Shown here: in pieces, positions 11,538-24,000 of the stretch
Layout: every line of letters starts with the position of its first letter
Position numbering within the stretch: the stretch's first letter is position 1
Source: Begonia masoniana
Taxonomy: Eukaryota; Streptophyta; Magnoliopsida; Cucurbitales; Begoniaceae
Assembly: GCA_022432975.1 (NCBI GenBank)
Contig: CM039506.1
Location: 16,628,121-16,692,120 of the forward strand
Direction of reading: 5' to 3'
DNA: 64,000 nt
Program-made: the position numbers and the translations under genes
Notes under the pieces: generated by a model
Seen by the model: the letters and a program-made list of their open reading frames with translations, nothing else
Told to the model about the DNA's origin: nothing
Database searches by the model: none

Positions 11538-13363
11538 TGTAACACCCGGAATTTTCCCAGAACGTGTAGCCCTAGTCTAGATTCAAGATTTGAGTACATT
11601 GAAGTTATAGAAGAGAAATGAGAAGTGAGAGTTTGACAAGTCAAACTCAAATGTGATTGGTGGATAATTTTATTTTAAAGTCTAATTCTTTCAACCAATA
11701 AAAATTTACTACAAATGTTCGTGAATGGAATTGATGAAAGAAATGGTGTTTTGTTGTGGTTTTGGCGTTGGATTAAAGTGAGTAAAGTGAGGGCTTTGTG
11801 GTAATTTCATTTGGTGAATTAAATGAATGAATTAAAAGAAAAGAAATGGGTTTTGATTCATCTTCTTCTCCTCCATCGTGTCTCTCTCTTTTCCTCCATA
11901 GCCGACCTTTCCTCTCCTTCTTTCTTCATTTTCTCAAGGCATTTCAAGATAAGTTCTCATGGGTTTTTAGTTATATACACTAGGAGTTGATTTGTAGTGT
12001 TTTTACGGTGGTTGTGATGGATTTGGTTAGGGTTTGGAAAACCGTAACATGAATTCCGAATTTTGGTTTCTAAAGTTGGTTTTCTTTCCAAATTGGTTAG
12101 TTAATTGTCTAAATATGTTAGTTTAGGTTAATTAAGTGTTTAGATTGAAGATTGGATGGAAGTTACACAAAAACCGGAATTGTGCATCAAAGGGGGCCCC
12201 GCCCCCGATTCTGTTTTTAGGGAATTCGAGTTGGGTAAGTAGTGTATTTGGTTAATTTAAGCATTCAATGGATAGTAGACATGTAGAGCTTTCCGATATG
12301 GGGTTGGCACGTCGAAATCTGTGAAAAACGAGAAAGTTATGGTCGTTTAAGTTGGACGTCAGTAATTGTATAGAAATCGGGTTTAGTATTTTAAGTGTGA
12401 AGTGTGTTTAGGTATTGTTAAGTTTTTAGTTAGAAAATCTCAAACTAATTTTACGTTGTTTTAGTCGTTGAGCGTATGAATTGGACGGTTAAAAGTAAGC
12501 AAGTGGAAGCCGAGCATTCAGGTAGTAATGTGGTAGGCGTTGGTAGCTGATTTTAAGAAGTTGAATTATTTGTAGGGATCGAGCTGTAGATGGGAAGGTA
12601 ACCGAGTAATATCAGCGAGCGTAGAACGCCAAGGTAAGTAGTGATGTTATTCTTTTGCCGTCGGGGGGACTACCCAGAGAACGGTTGGTTTCTTTGTTTA
12701 TTGCTTTCTTGTGTTCCGTGAATAAATTGTGTTAGCATTGGGATTGCGGTTGTTGCTTGTCGGTCGTTGTTGATTGAGGTTTGTGTGCATTGTTGGCGTG
12801 TGTTGTGGTGTGCATGTGGTCGTGTTGTGTTGTGTCGTAATGTTGGTTGAGTCGTCGTGTTGTGTTGATTGTTTGGTGTGGTTTGGCCTGCTGTGTGTGT
12901 CGTCGTGTTGTGTGTGTGTGTGGGGGTGTGAAAAAAATATGGCACTTCGGTGCACGGAAAAATAGGCACGTTCGGTGCACGCAAATTGTCACTCGGTGCA
13001 CGGCAAAAAATAGGGCACTTCGGTGCACGGCCAAATTGGCACTTGGTGACGGAAAATATGGCACTTCGGTGCACGGCAAATTGGCACCTCGGTGCACGGC
13101 AAATATGGCATTCGGGCCACGGTAAATATGGCACTGCGGTGCACGGCAATAGGCACTTCGGTGCGACGAAAATATGGCAATTCGGTGCACGAACAAATAT
13201 GGCACTTCGGTGCCGGCAAATGGCAATGCGGTGACGGCAAATATGGCACTGGGCACGGCAACATTGGTTGTCGGGTTGTTGTTGTTTGTTGGTTAAGTGC
13301 TTGAGTATTGTGGAAGTGGTGTGGTGTGCGTTGTGTTGTTTATATTAGTCTTCATTACTTTTT
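11538..13363 (+). mobile_element. Solo LTR D, copy 1, cut by the assembly gap
   Basis: Begins TGTAACACCCGGAATTTT after target sequence GAGAG (11533-11537). It matches 21723-23550 but with many single-base insertions and deletions, including a C/G run near 12195 absent from copy 2. The hairpin repeat array appears at about 12945-13262 in damaged form. The sequence stops at the gap, at the point corresponding to 23550. Confidence 0.88.
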
Positions 13364-13463
13364 NNNNNNNNNNNNNNNNNNNNNNNNNNNNNNNNNNNNN
13401 NNNNNNNNNNNNNNNNNNNNNNNNNNNNNNNNNNNNNNNNNNNNNNNNNNNNNNNNNNNNNNN
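13364..13463. other. Assembly gap of 100 N
   Basis: Exactly 100 N, a common placeholder for a gap of unknown size. The sequence on its right matches 3291 onward; the sequence on its left matches up to 23550. Both flanks are thus ends of overlapping contigs. Confidence 0.97.
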
Positions 13464-13717
13464 AGCGACTTTCCTCAAAAAGTGGGTGGTCGCAACCTCC
13501 TAAACCTCTCTCCTGCCTGTTCATTGTTGGAACCCGAGTTGGCACTCCCTTGTACCTCTCGGTTCAGTAGCAGTCCCAACTGATCGGACTGCTGGCGCAT
13601 CATATCAGATTGCTGGCGTACCAAGTCTTTCAGCTGCCTGATCACACCAGAATTCTCAGTACTCTCCGGGTTTGGTGTCCCCCTCTGTACTCTCAGTCTA
13701 CCTGGTCGTCTAGACAT
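13464..13717 (-). pseudogene. Element A gag N-terminus, copy 2 (contig edge)
   Basis: Repeats the first part of the gag at 3291-3544 (MSRRPGRLRVQRG start, ...RFRRLRPPTF end). It is cut by the contig start, not by a biological break; the first ~15 bases after the gap differ slightly from copy 1. Confidence 0.9.
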
Positions 13718-13871
13718 TTTACTATATACCTGTAAAAGGTTAACTATTCTCATAAATATCTAATAACTAAAACTACATAAACACTTACAGTTGTTGGAGT
13801 ACTTCCATGCAACGATCGGCACTGTTGAGTAATTCTTTGAACGGTTTAACCAAATGGCTCTGATACCAACT

Positions 13872-15854
13872 TGTAACGCCCCGAGTTATCTGAACCGGTT
13901 TGCTACTCATAACGCTGAACCGAACCATGACGTCTTGATGCTAAATTTAAAATTTCACTCGACAGCCAAAATTTGACTTTTTCTAAGACTAAATATATTT
14001 TAAAACTTGCAGCGGAAAATCAATTAGACACCAATGAAGCTAAGTAACCTGTGAAAACATTTTAAAATGACTGTTGGAAGTGTTAAGAGTAATTGGCTAA
14101 AAGACGTAAAGCTTAAAAAAAAATGCGGAATGCCCGTGAAGTTGCCAAAGTCGAACACATCTGCCGACGACAAAGTCAACGGAAGAAGCAGAAATAGGAA
14201 TTAGGAGGTTTCTACCGATGACGTGTACAAACAACGCACCACCATCTACCGACAAGCCAACACAACTACATCTGCCGATGAAGTCAACATAACTTCATCT
14301 GCCGATGGAGTCAACATAACTTCATCTACCGATAGATTTCCATCTGCCGATAGACAAGCACGCGACATCTACCGACAATGACATTACGACTCCTTCCGAT
14401 AAGATTAAAATATACACTACATCTGCCGATAGCAAACTACAGGTTTTGCGACTTGCACCTGCCGATGACGTCAACCGGATGTTCTCTCTCTCATCCAACG
14501 ACTTTACTGAAGGCACCTTCCGATAGGCAGAACGACAAAACTAAACATCCAGAAACAAACCAAATCACTGCCCTTCCCAAATTCAGTAAAAACAATGTTT
14601 TCAAAATCCAACAGAATACCAATATCAGAAGATTCTCAAAAATGTATTCAAAGCTTTGAAACCACTATTGTCATAAAATTTTCAGAAAAACATCTATACT
14701 GAACTAGTTACCCTCAACTCAACACCTGCGGCCATGGATTAAACCGCCTCAACAGATGACCAAACCGATGCCTGAAAATGCTCCTCCAACCAGCCTAATC
14801 CTCATGTTGGTCGGTAAACATACCTTCAGTAACTTCTTCACCTACATCACAAAACTCATCTATTAGCCTAACGCTAAGCAAGTAGAGTGATGAATGAAAT
14901 GGATCAATGAAGCAATAATTTCCCTAAACATGCAGTCTCTACTTTCTCATCTCAGTTGTATTCAAATTCGTTCTCTGTTGATCCCTCTGTATGATGGGAA
15001 AGTGGATCAGTCATTCCCCAAAGCATACATCCTCTGATCTCAATTAAGGGGCGGAGTAATTCCCTTAACAGTTAACTGGTCTGATCCCCCTGTAGGATTG
15101 GGAAGTGGATCACTTTTCCCAAAACCTCAATCCTCTGTTCTTAGTTAAGGGGCGGATTAATCCCCCTTAACAGTTGTTCTGATCATCCTGCTCACACTTA
15201 CCATGCGTTTCATGTAAATTCATTTTCGTAATCTTTCAAAAACATGATGCATGACAACTGGAAAATAAACATACAAAACATACATAAATCCTACTGTTTT
15301 GTGATGTAGGCCCGAAGGCACAAACAAACTCTACTTACCTGGATTCTTGGCGAGTGCTCGGTTAGGAGCTTCTTCGGGATCTTTCTCACCTAGAACATAA
15401 ACAGAACATTAAGTCAACCTGTACTAAACCTCATTCTAAGGCATTCAGAAAACCTAAGGGAATAGTTGGGAGTTCTGATCGCCAAGCATTACTGATTCTA
15501 TGCTAAACCCGTATCTACTCACTTTCCTGATGAGTTCCCAAAATACATATCTAACACTTTCCCATACAATCTTCCTTAGTTAATAAGTCAGAAAAATCGA
15601 GGTAGAAACTTACCTAGCTCGACGAACGGACTCGGGGAAGGAAATCGCCTGGGAAGTCTGCTGGTTTGAGCTGAAAACCGAGAGCAAGAATGAATAGTGG
15701 CGGCTAAGCTCAATAAATTCTTTTTAAATAGGTTATCCACTAATAAGTTTTTAATTTACCATAATGCCCTTGCATATCCATTCATTAACCTAATCCATAT
15801 TTGCACATCTTAATTTGACAAATTAAATTTGGTTTAATGGAACCGGGTGCTACA
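13872..15854 (-). repeat. 5' LTR of element A, copy 2
   Basis: Same as 3700-5683, with only scattered one-base differences (for example TGGAAAATAAAC against TGGAAATAAAC). PBS at 13855-13868; inverted repeat pair at 14841-14855 and 15296-15310. Confidence 0.92.
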
Positions 15855-17159
15855 CTAAATGTGTAATTTTATTTTCAAAATTATTTGGCATACATTCGCC
15901 TTTATTGTATGGATTATATATTTGCATAACATGCATTAGATTGTGTGGTTAGGGTTAGATGAATGTTGGTGGATTATGGGTTGAAGAAAATTCAACAATT
16001 TATTCAATGGAAAAAGGCCAACAACAAATGGAGCCCAAAGGAAGACTTGGCCTAAAGAAGAGCCCACATCCAAATGTATGATTTTGCAGGTACATGAGTT
16101 AGTGGAGGCATAGATCAATGAGTTGGAAAAATCTCAACCAATGGCTAATCAATGGTTCAGATCAAATGGAGCTGGTTCTGGGCGTGCGCGCGAGCAGGAG
16201 ACTGAGTTCGGGCAGGCGCGCGCAAAACAATAGCAGCTGGGCACTGGCAGACTCGGAGTACTCGGGCAGGCGCGCGCTGGAGCACATGGGAGCGCTGCGC
16301 TAGCGCTGAGGTAGTGCACCCGGGTTCGCTAGCGATGCGCGCTTCTGGATTGTGGATGTGGCGCGTGGCAGCGCCTGATTGGCTGAAGTGGCACGCGCGC
16401 AGATCTTCACTCCTAGCCACCCGATCAAGAATGCATCCAAGTGCCATAATCCACTCTTCCAATCCATGCCAAACCCTAATCCACCCTAGGAACTCTATAA
16501 ATGCATGGTATTGGTGAATGTTTTACAACTTTTGATGATTTATAAAATTTCTATTTCTCTATTCCAAGGTTGTGTTCCTTTGGAGTTTTCCTTGGTTCCT
16601 TGAACCAAGTGGAGTAGCCCTCCATTATTAGTCTAGCTCCGGGTTGCTAGATTAATTCTTACTCATTCCCTCGCCTTTTCCATTGGGATTAGGAGTTGAG
16701 GAAGAAAACCTACGCCCTAGGTGGTCGGTTTTACTCCGAGAAAATCGTTTGTTCAAAGAGCCTAACGTAGGATAGCTCTTTGAGCCCGCCAAAGGTATTT
16801 TCATTTACTTCTTGCCATCACTTTCACACACTTGAACACTCTTTAATTTCGGCCACACATATTCCACACACTTCACATTTATTTTCTTGCCATTTTATTC
16901 CTTCATCTTCATCTCCCCTTCTTCACCATTTCACACACATTTTCACCATCACTTTCTTCCATTTTATTGTGCATTTCATTCACTTATTTCCTTGCATCAA
17001 TTCGGCCATTAGCACACACATCACTCACTTCATTTTCCTTGCATTTATTTCCTTCTTATTTCATCTCATTTTTGGTCATTTTCACAACCACACACCCGAG
17101 CACATTTTTGTATATTTTGTGGGTCATACACGGACCCTTCTCTAGGGGATCCCGTGTCA
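15855..17159 (+). repeat. 5' LTR of element C, right-hand part, copy 2
   Basis: Same as 5684-6988, with CTAAA target sequence at 15855-15859, TATA box at 16496-16502 and end GTGTCA at 17159. The degenerate primer-binding site follows at 17162-17175, then the leader up to 17662. Confidence 0.87.
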
Positions 17160-17662
17160 AGTGGTATCACAGACAAAAGGCTTCCCACAATACGTTTTAG
17201 TTGCCATGACATTAGTAAAAAATCGGCACAAAACTGGGATAGCGGCTCATTGCATTTCTAGCATTATTTCCGAATCTATATTCGTGCTAACTTATGCTAT
17301 TTTATTCTTACTACTTGCTGCCATTAATCTTGTCATTTGATAGCTTGAAACATTAATTGAATGTGGTATGCATTGTGCTAATTTCGACCAAGGTAAGCTA
17401 TACACTTTCTCCTCGGTTTTACCTTCCCTTAGTATCCGATTTTTCTTCTTTATTTGTCTCGGCTTTCATCTTTTATTTAGCTACATTTTAAGTCAATATT
17501 TTCATCTAATCTAAGCCAAAAGTTTGCTTGAAATATGGAAGAAATGAAGCATGAAATTCGGCCTAATAATAAAACTACAAAACCGGTTTGCTTGTGTTGA
17601 TTTTTCCTTCACGGTTTTTGCTTCTTTCCTTTCGATTTTTAGTACAATATTGGCTTGAGTTA

Positions 17663-20507
17663 TGTAACACCCGAGTTTTTCGGGTTTCCGCTCCAAGGCT
17701 ATTTTCGTAAATAAGTAAATTTGGTCCGTTTTGTGAGCGGATAGTTTTATTAGGACCCTAGAAATTTATGGGGATTTGTAGAAGAATAAGTGAAATTTTA
17801 GAAACCCAAATCGAGAAGAGTAATGCTAGAGTTCTCGTTTAGCCTTTTAGTATATTAATTCGTAAAAATAGTAAATCAAGTCCGTTTTACGAAAAGAAAG
17901 TGTTATTAGGATCCTAACGATTAATGTGAATTTGTGGAGATATACAGGATTTAACGGGATTTACGGAAGGCAAAACGGTATATTAATGTTTAATAGGAAT
18001 TAATATTAGGATTATTATTATTATTATTATTATTATTAATTTTAAGTTAAAAATAACTGAATGGCGTTCGACGCCATTCAGTTCTTTGTGGCCGAGAGCG
18101 AACAGGGGAGAAGAGGGAGGCGACGATCGAAGAACGCCGGCGACTTCCCACCCTCTCCGGCTAGACGACGGCAACGTGCGGTTTCTGGCCTGTCTCCGCG
18201 CACGAACCGACGGTAAGCTCGGTTTTCTCCTTTGTTTCGGTTCGGTTTGTGGCCGTGGGTGGCGAGCTCGATTGAGCTCCGATCACCGGCCGTTTTCGGG
18301 CGATTTTGGCCTGAGATTGTCGGGTAGTGGGCTGGCAATAATTACTTGGCCGTGGAATGCCCGGTTTGGGCGAAAATCAGTGAAGCCCGATTTAGGGCAC
18401 TTCGTTTTTGGTGAGTGTAGCTTCAATTTTGGGTTAGATTATTCTAATTGAGGGTATATGTGGTCGATTGAGGAGGAAATGAGTGGAATTTGATGAAAAA
18501 TAGAAAAAAGAGGAATTTTCTGAAAAAGGGCAGAATCGGGTTTTGCAATAATTGACCTAGCTCGGGTCGTTTGTTTTAAAATTTCTTTTGGCAGATTAAA
18601 ATAGGTTATTAGAGGAGTACGTGGCCACTGGAATCGTTCGATTCCGATAATTGACGCAAAAGTTATGCGCGTTTGAAGTTTTGGGTCGGTTTTCACCGAA
18701 CCCAAATTAGTGGCCGTTTAATTAGGTTTTAGTTAGAAATCGATGGTATTATGCTTTTATGCTTATTAGTGAATACACTTGTCGTTATTTAGGTAGATTA
18801 AATGAATTGATGATTATTGCTGGATTTAGGTTAAAGTTTGAATATTGGAGATTATTAGAAAACCATTTATGGAGGTTAAGTAAATTGTGAGCACCACGTG
18901 CTCGATGAAATGCCCGAATGGAGAAAATGAAAGTTTTAGGAGAAATTGCTTTAGCTAGGAGCTTAGTTTAAGTTTGAGATTCGTTATTTAGGATCGATTT
19001 TAATGTCCTTTATTTATGAAATGCCTTAGGTGGATACGGCTTTTGGACGGTGCTCGGCTTGCTACGGACGCCAGGTAAGTGGATGTTAGGTTTCCAGCCC
19101 TTAAGGCCCTACATCGTGTCAACATTAGGTTTTTCTATTTTGGTGATGATTTTTCGATTGTGGGGTCTCGAAGTGTCGAGTAGCCTAGGTTATTAGTTAA
19201 TTGTTGTTTGTTAGGTTCGTAGTGATTAAAGCATGTCTATGTATGTTTATGAATTGTTTGATGATATGTCATATGTGAACTCCTCATGCATCATGTTTTA
19301 TAAAAGGTGCATACGAACTATTTATGAGCATGTTTTTACGATGAATTGAACGATAATGATTTAAAGATGAAATGTGAAACGTTGAAGTAAAGAACGATCA
19401 TGTGAATGATGTATGTTTCTCACGGGAATGATGTATGTTTCTCACGGGGCAAGTCATGTATGTTTCTCACGGGGCAAGGAAATGGTCTACTACGTAGACA
19501 AATGAGAAAATGTTAACAAAAGAAAAAGAAATAAACATGTTTTTAATAATGTCATGCATATATGTAAATGTTATGTTTAGTGCATTCTCTTACTAAGCAT
19601 TAGGCTTAATGTATATGTTGCATGATGTAGGTGACAGGTGCGAAAGTGAGAGTTTCTCTTGATGACAAAGAACAGGTGGTCGACGGATGGTGCTCGTGGC
19701 GACGGGGTGTGTTTTGGCTTGGCTTGATGATCCGATGGTGTGCCCCGAACTGTTTCGTGGCAAATGGATGTGAGTTAGTTTTGTTGGTTAGAAAGGTGAT
19801 GGATTTTAGGGTGTATAGATAGGTTTATTATTTAGGAATTTTTATAGTGGATGTAGGTTTGAATTAGTTCTATTCTAAATGATTTGATAATGTATGTCTT
19901 TGATGATGTCTTAGGAAATTCCATGTTTATGTTCGATGTTTGTTTTGAGGATTTGTTTGGGTTTTGTTTGATAATTTTACGTTAGTAGGTCTACGTGTCG
20001 GTTTTGTTTGTGAATGTATGAAAATGTTTAAGTATGTGGATCGGATGTTTTGATAGAAAAAGGTATGAAAAGTCGAGTTTTGATGTATATATAGTGGAAG
20101 TAGAACGTTTAGAATGTGGAGTCTTAGTTTTAGAAATATACTGGAATTGTTTGGTTATTTTGAAACAGGTAAGGATACGCTCGATTTTTAGAGCGATCCA
20201 CGCAGTTTGTTTTCTTGAGTTTCCGATATTGTAGGTTATATTAGTGTTGTGTTTTGATGATCGACGAACGAGTGATTTTAAGGGATTTCAACAATCCGAG
20301 ACTTCAATTTAATGGTTTAGAAGTTGACACGTTATGAGTGATATAAAAAGAAAAATTTACGTGGTTACGAGAGTTTAAAGTTAAGGTTACGTTATGGTTA
20401 GTTTGTTTAAGGGTTTTGGGAAATGTTTTTTAAAAAAAAAAATAAGAGAAGTAATGATTATGTCACGGCAAGTCCGTGGCGGCCCTGATCAGGTTGGGGT
20501 CGTCACA
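17663..20507 (+). mobile_element. Solo LTR S1, copy 2
   Basis: TGTAACACCCGAG to GTCGTCACA, 2845 bp, TSD AGTTA at 17658-17662 and 20508-20512. The structure module is at 19075-19631: strand CCTACATCGTGT at 19108-19119 and partner GCATGATGTAGG at 19620-19631. Palindrome at 18055-18083. The leader of element C resumes after it and runs to 21228. Confidence 0.93.
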
Positions 20508-21228
20508 AGTTATCTAGCTTATCACGTTATCATTTGAACCATGTTTTAGCACTTAAATATTGTCCATTAACTATATAAAATTTCTGAAAATTTTAGAGCT
20601 TAAAATCGGCCTAGATCTAGCATTAGCAAAATCGGATTATTCTTGACTTATCTTCTCGGTTTTGCATCTTTATGTTATGCTCGAAATTTGCACATTAAAT
20701 TGCTGAATGTTGCACTTGTTTTAGCTTATAAACTAACTTATTATATGCTGTTAATTGAATGCACAAAATTGGTTTATAAGAGTTTAGCATTAGCATGATT
20801 AAAATTGGCAAAATTGAACCAAACACTATATGAAAATTCTGCTTATTATTCTGAAAATTTCAGCATGTTTCTCTTGATTAAACTTGTGAATTAATGTTGT
20901 TACTTGCTGTTTTTGGGAATAATTAAGTTTATATTAATATTGTCTTGAGTGGATTTGGTGTAAAATTGATAACTTGGATTAAATTAGGTTAAATTTGTGG
21001 TGATTAGCATTTATTAAAAATATTCATTTCTATAGTTAATTTGTTAAGTGTTTAATGTTGTCATTAAGTTATTTCTTTAAGTGAGCATGATCCCTACTTT
21101 ATTATTGTCTTAGCTAAGAATTCACCCTTAGTGCTTGAAATTTTCCTAAGACATTAACCATATAATTACCTTACCAATTAGGATGAACAACTTAGACAAT
21201 AATTGGAATTTTAATTAAACACTTAATT

Positions 21229-21722
21229 ATGACTAATAGAAGTGGGTTTGCACGTGACACACCACACAAAGAGCCAAATCGTGAGAGGGGCACTCCCCCT
21301 CCCAAACCTACACGTCATGAAGGTGAAACTAGTGCTCAAGGAGGCATGCAAGGACAAATCGATGCCTTAGCGAGCGTAGTTAACAACCTTGCCCAACAAG
21401 TCCAATCATTATTGAACAATCCTCCCCAAAAAGAATTCCATGAACAAGTCCCTTCACAAGAAACCTCCTCTAGGATCATTCCCGAATGTCCTAGACGTCG
21501 TAATCCTACCCCTCAACCACCCATAGAGGAAGAATGGGCTGAACCCCAAAGAAGGAGATTTCGTTATTCGGAGGATGAGGATTGGACCGGAGACAATGAA
21601 GAGTACCGGCCAAATCGTCGTAGGGACAACGACGACCTCCGTAATACTAAGATTACAATTCCCCCTTTCGATGGAACGTGTGACGGGCACACTTATTTAG
21701 ATTGGGTTGACAAGGTCGAGAG
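21229..21722 (+). pseudogene. Element C gag, N-terminal half (copy 2)
   Basis: Open from MTNRSGFARDTPHKEP through a Pro/Gln-rich, charged N-terminus with a short heptad-like stretch (MQGQIDALASVVNNLAQQVQSLL, likely a coiled coil) to the gag-domain start IPPFDGTCDGHTYLDWVDKVE. It is then cut by solo LTR D at codon VE and continues at 24422. Element B gag (27596 on) has the same layout. Gag would build the particle; here the gene is physically split. Confidence 0.88.
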
Positions 21723-23088
21723 TGTAACACCCGGAATTTTCCCAGAACGTGTAGCCCTAGTCTAGATTCAAGATTTGAGTACATTGAAGTGTATTAGAAG
21801 AGAAATGAGAAGTGAGAGTTTGACAAGTCAAACTCAAATGTGATTGGTGGATAATTTTATTTTAAAAGTCTAATTCTTTCAACCAATAAAAATTTAATAA
21901 AATTGTGTGAATGGAATTGATGAAAGAAATGGTGTTTTGGTTGTGGTTTGGCGTTGGATTAAAGTGAGTAAAGTGAGGGCTTTGTGGTAATTTCATTTGG
22001 TGAATTAAATGAATGAATTAAAAAGAAAAGAAATGGGTTTTTGATTCATCTTCTTCTCCTCCATCGTGTCTCTCTCTTTTCCTCCATAGCCGACCTTTCC
22101 TCTCCTTCTTTCTTCATTTTCTCAAGGCATTTCAAGATAAGTTCTCATGGGTTTTTAGTTTATTACACTAAGGAGTTGATTTGTAGTGTTTTTACGGTGG
22201 TTGTGATGGATTTGGTTAGGGTTTGGAAAACCGTAACCATGAATTCCGAATTTTGGTTTCTAAAGTTGGTTTTCTTTCCAAATTGGTTAGTTAATTGTTA
22301 AATATGTTAGTTTAGGTTAATTAAGTGTTTAGATTGAAGATTGGATGGAAGTTACACAAAAACCGGAATTGTGCATCAAAGGGCCGATTCTGTTTTTAGG
22401 GAATTCGAGTTGGGTAAGTAGTGTATTTGGTTAATTTAAGCATTTCAATGGATAGTAGACATGTAGAGCTTTCCGATATGGGGTGGCACGTCGAAATCTG
22501 TTGAAAAACGAGAAAGTTATGGTCGTTTAAAGTTGGACGTCAGTAATTTGTATAGAAATCGGGTTTAGTATTTTAAGTGTGAAGTGTGTTTTAGGTATTG
22601 TTAAGTTTTAGTTAGAAAATCTCAAACTAATTTTACGTTGTTTTAGGTCGTTGAGCGTATGAATTGGACGGTAAAAGTAAGCAAGTGGAAGCCGAGCATT
22701 CAGGTAAGTAATGTGGTAGGCGTGGTAGGCTTGATTTTAATGAAGTTTGAATTATTGTCGTAGATCGAGCTGTAGATGGACAGGTAACCGAGTAATCTCA
22801 GCGAGCTAGAACGCCAGGTAAGTAGTGGATGTTATTCTTTTGCCTTCGGGCCTACACCAGAGAACGGTAGGGTTTCTTTGTTATTGCTTTTCTTCGTGTT
22901 ACGTTGAATAAATTATGTTGCTTCGGGATTGCGTGTTGTTGCTTGTCTGGTTGGTTGATTGGTCTTGTGTTGCATTGTTTGGCCGTGTGGTGTTATGTGG
23001 TCGTGTTGTGTTGTGTCGTATTGTTGCGTTGAGTCGTCGTGTTGTGTTGTATTGTGTGGTGTGGTTTGGCCTTGCTGTTGTGTTGTCG

Positions 23089-23090
<2 letters not shown>

Positions 23091-23118
<28 letters not shown>
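23091..23118 (+). repeat. (GT)n microsatellite
   Basis: Uninterrupted GT run immediately before the hairpin array in LTR D. Confidence 0.95.
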
Positions 23119-23122
<4 letters not shown>

Positions 23123-23127
23123 AATAT

Positions 23128-23458
23128 GGCACTTCGGTGCACGGCAAATATGGCACTTCGGTGCACGGCAAATTGTCACTTCGGTGCACGGCAAATATGG
23201 CACTTCGGTGCACGGCAAATTGGCACTTCGGTGCACGGAAAATATGGCACTTCGGTGCACGGCAAATTGGCACTTCGGTGCACGGCAAATATGGCACTTC
23301 GGTGCACGGTAAATATGGCACTTCGGTGCACGGCAAATTGGCACTTCGGTGCACGGCAAATATGGCACTTCGGTGCACGACAAATATGGCACTTCGGTGC
23401 ACGGCAAATTGGCACTTCGGTGCACGGCAAATATGGCACTTCGGTGCACGGCAAATAT
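23128..23458 (+). repeat. 14-copy minisatellite of UUCG hairpins
   Basis: Fourteen units of 23 or 24 bp, core GGCACTTCGGTGCACGGCAAAT, ending in AT or T. Each unit contains GCAC-TTCG-GTGC, a 4-bp stem with a C(UUCG)G tetraloop in the sense RNA of the LTR. The mix of 23- and 24-mers shifts frame, so open frames with repeated peptides arise on both strands; these are not genes. The damaged first copy is at 12945-13262. Confidence 0.95.
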
Positions 23459-23618
23459 TGGTTGTCGGTGTTGTTTGTTTGTTGGTTATTGCTTGAGTAT
23501 TGTGTGAGTGTGGTGTGCGTTGTGTATGTTTATATTCGTTCTTCATTACTTGCTAAGCTTAAGCTTACGTGTGTGTGTGTTCTGTGGTGTAGGTGACGAC
23601 AGGAGTACAGATTAGAGC

Positions 23619-24000
23619 TACGAGGAAAGCTAGGATTGGGACGCAGTCGTTGATGTACGATGTATGCCGGTGCGGGCAGTTGTCGGGGCGTCTCGACCAT
23701 GGTCTTCGGAAAGATGTGGGTGGAACAGTATTTTGGGTCGTGTATAATTTACATTTATTTTGGTGGTTTGTAGAGTTTGTCTTTTGGTTGATGTTTTCTA
23801 TAGCTAATTGTTACGAGGAAACCTAGGATTGGGACGCAGTCGTTGATGTACGATGTATGCCGGTGCGGGCAGTTGTCGGGTCGTCTCGACCATGGTCTTC
23901 GGAAAGATGTGGGTGGAACAGTATTTTGGGTCGTGTATAATTTACATTTATTTTGGTGGGTAGAGTTTGTCTTTTGGTTGATGTTTTCTATAGCTAATTG
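23619..24000 (+). repeat. 193-bp tandem duplication inside LTR D
   Basis: The unit beginning CTACGAGGAAAGCTAGG (23619-23811) is repeated at 23812-24000 with few changes and a small deletion in GTGGTTTGTAGAG. LTR E carries a single copy of the corresponding segment, so the duplication is specific to D. Confidence 0.9.

Larger units (their letters stand above)
22818..23593 (+). ncRNA. Conserved LTR structure module, LTR D
   Basis: Hairpin GCC-TTCG-GGC, strand CCTACACCAGAGAA (22851-22864), variable loop with the hairpin array, TTGCTAAGCTTAAGCTTA, then TTCTGTGGTGTAGG (23580-23593). 13 of 14 positions pair. Compared with LTR A the ATC/GAT pair has become ACC/GGT on both sides. Confidence 0.6.

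Noticed and set aside
12670..13264. Cys/His-rich frames of 85-174 aa near the gap
   Set aside because: Error-damaged copy of the LTR D array; not conserved as protein in copy 2.
23128..23458. CRISPR-like repeat array
   Set aside because: Repeats are contiguous with no unique spacers, lie in a plant LTR, and no cas genes exist.
3291..23550. Genuine recent 10-kb segmental duplication
   Set aside because: The match begins and ends exactly at the two contig ends around a 100-N gap and copy 1 degrades toward its end, which an unmerged overlap explains better; not excluded without reads.
22899..23596. Several long open frames on both strands (up to 215 aa) with repeated peptides over the LTR D array
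   Set aside because: They are translations of the 23/24-bp minisatellite, which is open in many frames; no domain, and the same DNA gives repetitive peptides in each frame.
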